Under the pieces are notes generated by a model. It ran no database searches. It saw nothing but the letters and a program-made list of their open reading frames with translations, and was not told where the DNA came from. From assembly GCA_018292915.2 (NCBI GenBank), contig JACVVK020000329.1, positions 595,001 to 659,000 of the forward strand: a DNA stretch of 64,000 bases, read 5' to 3'. The first letter of the stretch is position 1. Each line of letters starts with the position of its first letter. This document shows positions 43,926 through 54,655 of the stretch, piece after piece. The translations under genes and the position numbers were made by a program. This stretch comes from Batillaria attramentaria. Its lineage: Eukaryota > Mollusca > Gastropoda > Batillariidae.

Positions 43926-44360
43926 TATATAAGTACAGCCACAATATTGCAGCCTTCTACAATTTGTTGTTGCTAAATGCAAGAAAAAGGCACTGCAATG
44001 TCGACAGCAAACAACATGGACATGCTCTCCCCGGTGGGCTGGGGAGGGTGGGGGTGTTAAGGGGGAGGGGGGGGGGGAGAAGGGAGGTTGGAGGGTGGCA
44101 GACGTCATCTCTGTTTTGCGACGAACCAAGTCAACCTCTATAAGAATAGCGACAATACTGCAGCCTTCTGCATTGTCTGCATCGTTTGCATCGAACGCTA
44201 AAAAGACAACGACATGCTTTCCCCGGGGGCAGCAGTCCGACCCTCTCTCTCTCTCTCTCACAGACAGCATGAAGAAATACAATGCAGTGAAAGGATAGCA
44301 GTTTGCTGCATATAGCCACCACACCCGCAGTTTTCCCCCAAATCAGCGCTGGCTGTAGGC

Positions 44361-44947
44361 CAACCCTGTACCCGAGTCCTCTCTCCTCTACCCCTGCGAC
44401 GACGGCCAAGTCGGGCTAACCGAGACCGAGCCGAGCTAAGTGATACCTACGAAGGAAAAAACAAAAATACTCGGTGACAAGGAAAGTGAGGTCCCAGTGT
44501 TATTTCATAGTGTGCACAGAAGCGATGAAAACTGTCGCATTCACCAGCACAGTACATTTTCAGCCTGGTTAGCGAGTATTGGCTGCATGTGTTGTCTCCC
44601 TTGCCACAACAAGCACGCATTTTTCGTGGCTGCGCACAAAGCTCCCACGACAAATGCATGCTTACTGCGGGTCTGTGTATGTACGAGGGACAACTCATGC
44701 AGGAAATACTCTCTAACCAGGCTGAAAATGTACTGTGCTGGTGAATGCGACGGTTTTCACCGCTTCTGTGCACACTATGAAATAACACTGGGACCTCAAA
44801 GTTGTTCGCAACTGTCCACTTTCCTTGTCACCGAGTATTTTTGTTTTTTCCTTCGTAGGTATCACTTAACTCGGCTCGGTCTCGGTTAGCCAGACTTGGC
44901 CGTCGTCGTAGGGGCCCAAGAGAGGCGAGGACCCGGGTACAGGGTTG
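44361..44947. mobile_element. Palindromic (foldback) transposon, 587 bp, 9-bp TSD
   Basis: Nearly the whole element is an inverted repeat. The left arm from caaccctgtaccc (44361) is repeated inverted up to gggtacagggttg (44947), through gacgacggccaagtc, gaccgagccgag, gtgatacctacgaaggaaaa, gaggtcccagtgttatttca, caccagcacagtacattttc and agcctggtta, down to a short centre near 44637. The right arm has about 20 extra bases (near 44801-44822). Perfect 9-bp direct repeats gctgtaggc (44352-44360 and 44948-44956) abut the termini exactly. Long inverted repeats with 9-bp duplications are typical of Mutator-like or Foldback-type elements (family knowledge); superfamily assignment is inference. Both strands encode the same peptide-like frames, as expected for a palindrome; there is no transposase. 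Confidence 0.9.
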
Positions 44948-44956
44948 GCTGTAGGC

Positions 44957-45157
44957 AGGAAGAAGCCGACCCAGCACACTGGACGGCCCGGTGGACAGTG
45001 CAGTCCCACAAGACACATCCCGGTCCTCAGACAGCGTCATTGTCAGGTGAACGGCAAATAAATCGGGCGCTCCCTTTGCACACCAGACGCGCGACCCCGG
45101 CCACACGCCACAGATTTAAGGACTGTCGTCAGTTCTTCTGTCGACAGCTATCAGGGC
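44957..45157. other. Spacer between two palindromes
   Basis: Unique sequence, but 45114-45156 (taaggactgtcgtcagttct, tctgtcgacagc) resembles part of the tandem unit at 46421 and 46545. Confidence 0.45.
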
Positions 45158-45161
45158 TTAA

Positions 45162-45706
45162 AGGTCTAAGCTCCCAACATGACTGAGTGTGTGAATGTGT
45201 ATATGTATTTATATGGTATGTTTGTGTATATCAAGTGTGTTTTATTATCAAGAGGAGCAAAGCAAATTCTTCTTAATTGTAACTAAGAAGCAATAAATCT
45301 ATCTTATCTTATCTTATCTTATCAAAAAGCTTTCCAAATTGTGAAAAAAATTTACAGAGTCGACCGTGCAAGCACAGTCAACTCTGTCACAGTTGCAGAA
45401 TTTTCAGCACTTCGGGGATCCTTACAAAACCAGAGCACGAGTTTGCCGTGACATTATTTGGCTTTTGGTCAGTGAGCGAGACACATCGCTACAGTGTCCA
45501 GCGCCGGGATGTTGGGTGCTGCACGATCTTTCTCGCTCAGTGTCAAAACGTAAACTGGGCTGTGAAATCAGGCTGCCCTTGGCTTTTATTGGGGTTTCAG
45601 GGACGCTGAAAACTCTGCAACTGTGACAGAGTTGACTGTGCTTGCACGATCGACTCTGTAAATTTTTTTCACACTTCGGAAAGCTTTTTGTTGGGAGCTT
45701 AGATCT
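45162..45706. mobile_element. Second palindromic element, TTAA-flanked, interrupted
   Basis: Termini a(g/a)(g/a)tctaagctcccaac (45162-45178 and, inverted, 45690-45706), bounded outside by TTAA at both ends (45158-45161, 45707-45710). After removing a 145-bp insert, the arms continue as aaaaagctttcc, aaatttacagagtcg, gtgcaagcacagtcaactct and gtcacagttgcaga, inverted at 45604-45689. Weaker symmetry extends towards the centre (gtgagcgagacacatcg / tctttctcgctcagtg) near 45506. No transposase. A TTAA duplication is characteristic of piggyBac-type elements, but the terminal bases are not the usual CCC, so this is tentative. Confidence 0.8.
45179..45323 (+). mobile_element. Retroposon-like insert with (ATCTT)n tail inside palindrome 2
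   Basis: 145 bp present in the left arm only. It ends gaagcaataaatctatctta followed by repeated atctt, that is, an AATAAA-type end plus a pentanucleotide tail. No target duplication found. Confidence 0.55.
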
Positions 45707-45828
45707 TTAAAATGGTCCGTGATTCAAAAGCAGGAAACGTGTGTCGCATGTAGTGACACTGTGGCAAAAACCACAAGCGTGCAGACGCGTAATGGCTATT
45801 GCTAGGGAGGTACAGGGCATGCTGCCCT

Positions 45829-45996
45829 GGGGGGGGGGTGTTTGGGAGTTTAACGTCCTTTTCCACCACATAGGGTGATATCAAATACGGGGCAAATACG
45901 GGGCAACGATGAAAGAGCCAGCACAAATATTTGACCCCAACCGGGACTCGAGCATTAGAAGTCCAACGCTCTACCATTCGACCACCCCGGCTCCCC
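45829..45996 (-). mobile_element. SINE-A copy with exceptionally long (35-bp) TSD
   Basis: Body with a small tandem duplication (atacggggcaa twice) and a deletion in the head. Flanks 45794-45828 and 45997-46032 are the same 35-36-bp sequence (ggctattgctaggg ... gggcatgctgccct) with few differences. Confidence 0.9.
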
Positions 45997-46039
45997 GGCT
46001 ATTGCTAGGGGGGGTAAAGGGCATGCTGCCCTAGAATTT

Positions 46040-46262
46040 TACAACAACTAAAGACTAAACTCTGTGCAGTATATTGTATTTTGGCGAGGAAACACTTTTT
46101 CTGCAAAAATTTCAGGAAATTTTAGAATTATGCTAAAATCTGTGCAGTTTGGTACTTTTTAAATGATTTTAAGTACGTCACAAGAAAAAACACACTTTTT
46201 AGGGGAGAACAATTGTAAGTCAAAGACGGAACTCCGCCCAAAAGGTGGAAGATTTTAAGCGC
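46040..46262 (+). repeat. Dispersed repeat G, copy 1
   Basis: Shares with 62065-62310 the order aatctgtgca-tttgg, tgattttaag(c/t)(a/g)cgtca, gaggaaacac and aacacactttttaggggaga, then aaaaggtggaagattt. An internal half-repeat (ctgtgcagt...) occurs at 46061 and 46139. Confidence 0.65.
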
Positions 46263-46283
46263 TCAACTATAGCCTGGTGATGG

Positions 46284-46285
46284 TG

Positions 46286-46317
<32 letters not shown>

Positions 46318-46328
46318 TGTGTGTGTGT
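46284..46328. repeat. (GTGC)n(GT)n microsatellite
   Basis: About 32 bp of GTGC plus a short GT. Confidence 0.93.
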
Positions 46329-46354
46329 GGTGGGGGGGGAGGGTCATTACTGGT

Positions 46355-46690
46355 GTATTTATCAAATGTCAGGTCAGTTTTGTTCTTCCTGTCGTATGCC
46401 CAAACGGAACCAAAAGGTCACAGATTAGGACGGTCGTGCATTTTTCTGTCGGCAACTATGGACGGGTGGAGGGAGGGGCGCAGGATGAGTATCAAATGTC
46501 AGGTCAGTTTTGTACTTCTTGTCTATGTCCTAACGAAACCAAAGGTCGAGATTAAGGACTGTCATGCGTTCTTCTGTTGACACATATGGCCGGGGGTGGG
46601 GGGGGGGGGTGAAGGAGGTGCAATGAGCGGTGAAGGGGGGAGGGAGGGAGGAATTTAGGTTTTCTTCTTCCTGGTCCCAACGAAGCCAAA
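46355..46690. repeat. Tandem duplication, about 133-bp unit, 2-2.5 copies
   Basis: tatcaaatgtcaggtcagtt followed by ttgttcttcctgt / ttgtacttcttgt, then cc(a/t)aacg(g)aaccaaaggtc, ggac(g)gtc(g/a)tgc and tctgt(c/t)g(g/a)ca. A third partial copy follows (ttcttcttcctggtcccaac, gaagccaaagg). Confidence 0.8.
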
Positions 46691-46912
46691 GGGCAGGGTA
46701 GCAAAATGGAAACGGCCAGCTGTCTCCCGTTTCTCCGTATGTTCGTCTGTCTCTGATACACCTTAAGCGCCATACATTCACGACAGTCGCAGGGGTGGCG
46801 ATAGGGCGGGGGTGTGAAGAGTGGCTTTTATGTCTTTTATGGCTTTTATGGCTTTTATACTCAAGACAAGATGTTGTCTGAGCGAATCACAGAACAAACG
46901 CCTACGAAACTA

Positions 46913-47334
46913 CAGCCTTCACAAAAAGTTAAGGACCACTTGCAAATATCATTCAACTTTTGTCGTGGTGGCATGCTGGTGTAGTGCTGAACATCGCTGA
47001 AACGGCGGCTTATGTAGACAAACAAATGAGTACAGTTCATAACCAGGGATGTATTCTTTGACCTGCATCTCATTTTTGCGTGCAGAAAGCCCCAGGCATC
47101 GCTCACTGAACACTGAAACTCGGTCTAGTTTTGCCGAAATTGCAGATTTTCAAACGCGCCAAGCATGCTGTGTGACGCGCACGTGCCATCCACACAGTGG
47201 TCGCCATGTTCACTAATTGCACCTTAACCTTGCTACCGAATTTTACGGGAAAAATCTTATTCGTTTATTTTTTTCTGATTTATTGAAACTGTCACCCATT
47301 ATGTTGACTGGTCCTTAACTTTATGTGAAGACTG
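46913..47334. mobile_element. Mariner-type MITE, 422 bp
   Basis: 26-bp terminal inverted repeats CAGYCTTCACAWAAAGTTAA-GGACCA (left 46913-46938; right, inverted, 47309-47334; two differences), each bounded by TA (46911-46912, 47335-47336). TA duplications and this terminus style fit Tc1/mariner. The interior is AT-rich with no transposase frame. Confidence 0.8.
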
Positions 47335-47336
47335 TA

Positions 47337-47780
47337 ACTCACTATTATTTCAACAACGCTTCATACTCTATACCCTCCTATACCATTTACATAGTTCTGT
47401 CTGTGTCTCCATCCATGCCCCTTGCTCTATGTCTTGACGTCAGTAACCTAGTCTTTTGTATAGTCTGATCCTACCCACTTCCTTGTGTGTCGATGCTAAA
47501 ACATAATAACAAATAGGTCAAAATAAACTGCAGCGGCAAACGCCGGACAAATGAGCGCCTAGCGACAGTCCTTACTGGGGCCGTGGCAAGCGCGGAAGGA
47601 CAGAGAGACTGGAAGGTGCTATTTAGCCCCAGTAATGTCATTACAGCGCTTTCACTGGCCGTCAACTGGTCTGGGACTGAGAAGCCAGGAGACAACCACA
47701 GAACCGTCAACCTGCTTCGGTCCTAGTCTGCTGCTCTTCGTCACAATCCCGCACTATTTGGCGGGGAAACGCAAGCACAT
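47337..47780. other. No gene seen
   Basis: Unique sequence. Confidence 0.4.
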
Positions 47781-47799
47781 ACGCGCGCGCACACGCGCA

Positions 47800-47840
<41 letters not shown>

Positions 47841-48165
47841 CCCATCACATGGACAGCTTGCGAAAGAGGACCGGAGGTGAAACGATGGTTGTCGCAAGTT
47901 CCACTCCCACAGACAAGCCCCACGCTCGTCTCTGTATTGGCAGAACTTACTGTATAAGCAACAAGCGCGCCGGGTAATACCTGCGTACGCCAAAATTACC
48001 AGACTCATTCTCGGAGGAGTTAAGCTTGTTTCGGTAGCGCGAAAGCCCTACATGTAGATCTATCCCCGTTGGCCTACCACTGAAAGCGAAAGCGCGCACA
48101 CACACACACACACACACGCACGCACGCACGCACGCACGCACTCACGCACGCACGCACGCACGCAC
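47781..48165. repeat. Two CG/CA-alternating microsatellites with spacer
   Basis: 47781-47840: CG/CA alternation then (AC)n. 48094-48165: (AC)n then ACGC/GCAC units. The spacer 47841-48093 is unique. Confidence 0.9.
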
Positions 48166-48345
48166 CATACGCTGACCTGCGAGGTACTATCAACAAAAGG
48201 GTTTGTTGTTGTTGTTGTTTTTTGGTTTGTTTTTTTATCTATCCTCAGTGTTTGAAAGCATCAGTTACAGAAAATACGAACTTCCTGTGGATAACAACAA
48301 GAAAACAAAAGAAATCCAGACGTCGTCTGCAGCTGGCACGTCTGA

Positions 48346-48613
48346 TCCGACCTGGCTTGCCGCAAGCCAACTGGTGCCTCTTGTACGGAGGGGCAAACCG
48401 TACAACTTTTTAAGACATTCTGCACGCTAAAAAGCGGAAGTGTCTGTGTGTGTGTTCGTGAAGGAGGCTGGTGGGTGGGGGGGGGGGAGCTTTTCTATAA
48501 GAATACGCGTGATTTCTTCTTCAAACACGATTTGGCTTGCCGCAAGCGAAATGGTGGTTCTTACTTGGAGGGGCAAACCGTACCACTTCAAGACAGTTTA
48601 CACGCTGACAAGC

Positions 48614-48620
<7 letters not shown>
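48346..48620. repeat. Local duplication, about 90-bp unit, 2 copies
   Basis: tggcttgccgcaag, then ggaggggcaaaccgtac-aac/cac, tttaagaca / ttcaagaca, cacgct(a/g)a(a/c)aagcg and aagtgtctgtgtg occur at about 48351-48450 and 48532-48625. Both end in GT-rich sequence, the second in a long (GT)n. Confidence 0.8.

Positions 48621-48691
<71 letters not shown>
48617..48691. repeat. (GT)n microsatellite
   Basis: About 74 bp of GT at the end of the second duplicate. Confidence 0.95.
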
Positions 48692-48694
<3 letters not shown>

Positions 48695-48793
48695 TTGGCG
48701 GGGGGGCTACAGTTGTCAGACAGAATGATTTTTGCTTCAATTGCAATATGATTAAGATGTTAAAAGGCACTTTTAAACGAAAATGAACAGATT

Positions 48794-48870
48794 GTGGCAC
48801 TGTCGGAATCGAACCCAGGATCCTCTGATCGAGATACCGACGCTTATTCATCTGAGCCACCCCGAGCCAC
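48794..48870 (-). pseudogene. tRNA-like sequence (tRNA pseudogene or SINE head)
   Basis: On the minus strand, 77 nt start GTGGCTC and end GTGCCAC; the ends pair in 6 of 7 positions. There is an A-box-like GGTGGCTCAGATGAATAAGC and a B-box-like GGGTTCGATTCC. D and anticodon stems pair poorly, so this is not a functional tRNA. No body resembling SINE-A or SINE-D follows on the minus strand. Confidence 0.55.
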
Positions 48871-48881
48871 AAGGTAAAACT

Positions 48882-49035
48882 TCGATAGCCGAGATGGTCC
48901 CTTGGACTTTCAACGCTCGGTTGGCCAGTTCCAATCCCAGCTGTGCTGGCTTTATCTTCGTCATGCTGCCCCGCCTTTGGCTTTTGGTCTCACACCTATC
49001 TGGCGGGAAAAGGACGTTACATCCCCAAACAACCG
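48882..49035 (+). mobile_element. Strongly diverged SINE-A relative
   Basis: Same order as SINE-A with many changes: gatagccgagatggtc, ttggactttcaacgctcgg, cagttccaatccc, gtgctggctttatcttcgtc, tgccccgcc and ggaaaaggacgttacatccc, then caaac. Either an old copy or a sister subfamily. Confidence 0.65.
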
Positions 49036-49326
49036 AACGAGCAACCTAGGCCCCCCAGTGGCCAAACGCACGAAGTGTTGGCAAAAAACGCAACCTCCCT
49101 GATGTCCGTGCGTGTGTCATGCGGCGCATGAAGGCCTCCGAGTAGTACGGTCGGACCCCTCTGCAAACGCGCCGTCTCCTTTTGCTTTTTTCCTGCTGTT
49201 AGTGTCAGTGTCGCCGACGTTTCTCTTTCTGTTGACGCCTCTAGCCGTCGTGTTTGTCATCATTTACAGCAAAACCTATAGCGGCGACAAGTGATTAGCG
49301 TGTGTCTGTTCTGTGCTCGAGTAGCA
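49036..49326. other. No gene seen
   Basis: Unique sequence. Confidence 0.4.
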
Positions 49327-49360
<34 letters not shown>

Positions 49361-49365
49361 GATTA

Positions 49366-49450
<85 letters not shown>

Positions 49451-49509
49451 TTAGGCTCTCTCTCTCTATCTCTCTCTCTCTCGCGCGCGCGAACACGCGC
49501 GCACACACG

Positions 49510-49559
<50 letters not shown>
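49327..49559. repeat. Three (CT)n(CA)n blocks joined by gattag
   Basis: (CT)n(AC)n ending gattag occurs twice, then a third (CT)n with CG/CA alternation and (CA)n to 49559. The linkers gattagc/gattagg are the same, so the composite unit was duplicated. Confidence 0.9.
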
Positions 49560-50538
<979 letters not shown>

Positions 50539-50628
50539 TTTAAGTATGTTCGATGTTCTTCAAAACAGCAAGTTTGAAAATTGGTTGCAAGACCAAAACT
50601 TCACCGTTTTCAAATAAAGTTATTTCAA

Positions 50629-50632
<4 letters not shown>
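50539..50632 (+). mobile_element. LINE 3'-tail fragment (plus strand)
   Basis: gcaagtttgaaaattggttg, gaccaaaacttcaccgtttt and caaataaagttatttcaat mirror the fragment at 15234-15310. It ends in (CT)n, as the others do on their own strand. Confidence 0.65.
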
Positions 50633-51739
<1,107 letters not shown>

Positions 51740-52610
51740 GGCTTACAGATCGCTCTGCACTATTTTATTAATGTGTCACTTCGACATACGCAGAGTTACA
51801 GAACCTCACAAGCTGGTACACTGACCTGATTGAAGGCGACGCAAATTTCGAGGAGTCAGCAAAGTGTTGCGCCCAACCGCTGAATAATAATAATAATAAT
51901 ACAGCGCAATTCTTGAAAATACATTGGGGGAGCTGGGATAGCCGAATGGTACAGCGTTGGACTTGCAATGCTCGGGTCGTGAGTTCGTATCCCGGCTGGG
52001 GCCAAATATTTGTGCTGGCTTTTTCATCGTTGCCCCGTCTTTGATATCCCCCGTATATGGTGGAAAAGGACGTTAAACTCCCAAACACCCACCCACCCAC
52101 CCTTGAACATACATCAACGCATTCACACGTCACTCACACGTACATTGAACACATCCTAAAACAGTAGGCACAACGGTTACATGAATCAGCAGAAGGCAAG
52201 TTTTACAAACAGGTGAGTTTTAAGTAAGATCAAGTAAGAATCTGAATTTGATTTCGCACAACCTGCAGACGGTATGCGCCGCATTCAGAGCTGTACTAAT
52301 CATTAATTACGATAGACGCCCGACTTATCTAGGCTCAAAGATCGGTCTGCGCTGTATTACTTGCGTCCAGCACTGTTCCATTTACACGCATGCTGAGTTC
52401 CACATTCTCACGGGCTGACACTGAGCCAACAGAAAGCGACGCAAATATCGAGGAGTCAGCAAAGTGTTGCGGGCAACCGCTGAGTAAAAAAAAAAAAAAA
52501 AATCGCTCGGACAGCCTACAGACAGTGTATTGTATTCAAAGAGTTACAAATCATTAACACAGACATTTCAAGCGTATAGACACTCACAAGTGCATCTGTC
52601 CAAAAGTAAC
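51740..52610 (-). repeat. Cluster of repeat B-related copies (family K)
   Basis: Two segments end in the same gcgacgcaaat(t/a)tcgaggag, tcagcaaagtgttgcg and caaccgctga block (about 51836-51882 and 52436-52484). Preceding text (ctgtactaatcattaa at 52289; acactgagccaacagaaag at 52422) and a third piece (52530-52600) resemble repeat B in the minus orientation. A SINE-A copy and (AAT)n lie between the first two. Confidence 0.55.
51925..52101 (+). mobile_element. SINE-A, full-length copy
   Basis: Head GGGGAGCTGGGATAGCCGAA, ggacttgcaatgctcgggtc and B box GAGTTCGTATCCC, then the full body. Duplication cttgaaaatacat (51912-51924) / cttgaacatacat (52102-52114). Confidence 0.94.
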
Positions 52611-52950
52611 TTCAGTGGATCCGAGTAAGCGCGTCAGTTTTAATATCATAAACTGTAACAATGCACAGACGCATGCAAATTTCCATTCAATATTCCTGTC
52701 TTTCTTTCCTAGCCTGGCCGACGACACTGCGTTTTGCCCACAGGTGCAAAACCTAGGCTGGGGAATTGCTGAGGGATAACAAAAAGACTGAAACCAAGGC
52801 CAAGGTGCAGCGCCCTGCTGGGGGACCATGGGGGGGGGGGGGGGCAACAACCCACTTACGAAAACAAATTTCATTATTTTAAAGACATTTGGTAGTCTCT
52901 CCTGGCACCACAAAGTAAAAAAAACTGCCTTACCGGCCCGGTAAAAAAAA
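52611..52950. other. No gene seen
   Basis: G run at 52830-52843; unique otherwise. Confidence 0.4.
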
Positions 52951-52961
52951 AAAACTGCCTT

Positions 52962-53467
52962 ACCGGCGGCCCCCGTAGTGTAGTGGTTAGCACTTCGGAC
53001 CATGGACCGGGAGACCCGGGTTCGAGTCCCAGCCGAGGCAAGCGGGATTTTTCCTACCTAGGTCGGCTCCTACCCAGAGCGGGTGTGCTATGGACCCAAT
53101 GGGGAGGCTGTTGCCACACAGCCGAGTTTCACCCACTTCACGGGTGCGACTTTGGGGGTGCTTCCCTTAGTATGACACGTCTTATGATGTGCATGATTAC
53201 ACGGCCGGCACCGCAGGTGCCGTAGTTCCCGGGCCTGGTTAATGCCGGGATATTTATGACAGGAAGCGTGGAATGCGGCCCCGTCCCGCAGTCCCAAACC
53301 ACACGGACCTCCATAGCATCATCTCACCATCATCCTCATCCCATCATCATGCATAATAAAAATTAAAATTGTCCCAGCTTCCGAGCCCTCCGTGGATTCT
53401 ACCCATTACCTGGGCGGAACACCACTGGAGCTGGCAAAGAGTTGGGGCAGCAAAAAAAAAAAAAAAA
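52962..53467 (+). mobile_element. SINE-C, about 500 bp, tRNA-derived, single copy here
   Basis: tRNA-like head with A box TAGTGTAGTGGTTAGCAC and B box GGGTTCGAGTCCC (52971-53040). A long body includes ggtcggctcctacccagag, gccgagtttcacccacttc, acggccggcaccgcaggtgc, cccgtcccgcagtcccaaac and ctcaccatcatcctcatccc, ending in gttggggcagc plus poly-A. Duplication aaaactgcctt at 52951-52961 and 53468-53478. The A-box style resembles the Val/Asp/Glu/His group of tRNAs; the parent is unresolved. Confidence 0.85.
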
Positions 53468-53479
53468 AAAACTGCCTTG

Positions 53480-54404
53480 GTACTGACAAGCAAGTCTTCA
53501 AAAATAAAGTTAGACTGTTTCATATGGCATTATAATTATGTGTCATAACATATGAGTATGCGAGCAACCTCCCCCCCCCCCCTTCTTTTCTTCGGCTGAA
53601 ACTTAAGGGTTTGTTTTTTTTTGTTTTTTGTTTTGTTTTGTTTTGTTTGTGTGTTTTGTTTGTTTTGTTTTGTTTTGTTTTGTTTTTTTGGGGGGGTGCA
53701 GAAATGACAGGCTATTTGGCTGAAAATTGCCAAACGACCGAAAATTCCCCAGCCTGAAAAACACGAAATGAAATTCTGTGTTATCAGGGAACGCCAAACG
53801 TGCTTTCGCCTTTTCCGACGCTGTAACGGAACTAGTCATGGATTATTGCTGACGCTTTTCTTTGTCTCCTCAATATTTTCGGTTCAGATAGCAGAAATCA
53901 GCAGCCACCAACCGAACAAGTACCATTCAAGCCTTGGAGCGGTTCTAAAGATTTCACCAACTGACCCCTTCTGCCAAGCAGATAAGCATGCAAATTTATG
54001 CAAAAAGTTAATGAAGCACGCTTCAATCCTTGGACTACTGTTTGCGTTTAGCACTGACGCGGAAAATACAGTACCGATTTCCTGCATGAAACGGGCATGC
54101 TGCAAGGGTCACTCTGTCACGACACACCGTAACAACCACGGAATAAACTTGAAATGCATTATACGCCCGCGCCATCGCGGTCGACGCTGTACCAGCGAAC
54201 GTAGGGCCGCGGCGCAGAGGCAGGTCAGGTGACCGGTGTGACACACGATTTCCACAAAGGACACCACCAACAGATCAAGAGGTGAAAACAAACCAAACGC
54301 AAATGCGCCATCATTATACGGGAACCGTGACCAGAATGACCGAAACTTTCGCAATACGTATACCATTGCTTTACCATTGAGTTTTGCTCGTGACTGCTTG
54401 CCCC
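53480..54404. other. No supported gene
   Basis: T/G-rich patch 53610-53696. A 154-codon plus-strand frame (53768-54232) has a hydrophobic stretch but no family motif, and no splice or codon evidence that I can judge. Confidence 0.3.
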
Positions 54405-54655
54405 TGGACGCTCGAAATACCCCACCCTGATGATTAGTACAGTTCTTAATGCGATACAATAACGCTATGCGCAAGCGGCCGAAGATTCGATTTCTACGAC
54501 AGTTGTTACACTACTGGAGTGCTCAGTGTAGTCGCCGCGACATCGAGTACGCTTGGCTGTCTTAGTGCAGGTGTCTAAGTAGTGTGATGATAGATACCAC
54601 GAAAACAGCTCAGAATGATCTGTGAGCATAAAAATCGTAGTATTAGCCCTTCAAA
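54405..54655 (+). repeat. Repeat B, copy 4
   Basis: ctcgaaataccccaccctga, tgattagtacagttcttaat, gcgatacaataacgc and gtcgccgcgacatcgagta through gatctgtgagcataaaaatc; the start of the family is missing. Confidence 0.78.

Larger units (their letters stand above)
42500..44240. repeat. Satellite-like array, unit about 170-240 bp, 4 clear plus about 4 decayed copies
   Basis: Each unit reads ggtacgtttactgtcgcac, ttctgcgtcgatcgcaaaaa, cgacttgctttcccac, cttttgccatgaaggaagtc, tgcctctggtatgcacagcc and ataatactgcagccttctac, then (TTG)n. Unit starts are about 42565, 42743, 42983 and 43153, with decayed copies starting near 43520, 43630 and 43985. Length differences come mainly from (TTG)n expansion (42705-42736, 42881-42976). 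The array also hosts a 20-bp minisatellite and a SINE-E insertion. Confidence 0.85.

Noticed and set aside
44440..44889. 149-codon frame with Cys/His pairs that hints at a zinc finger
   Set aside because: Lies inside the palindrome and appears nearly identically on the opposite strand; explained by inverted-repeat symmetry.
48794..48870. Functional tRNA gene
   Set aside because: Acceptor ends pair and A/B boxes are present, but D and anticodon stems do not pair well; kept only as a tRNA-like pseudogene.
53768..54232. 154-codon plus-strand frame with a hydrophobic segment
   Set aside because: No domain signature and no splice context; a frame of this length is not unusual across 64 kb in six frames.
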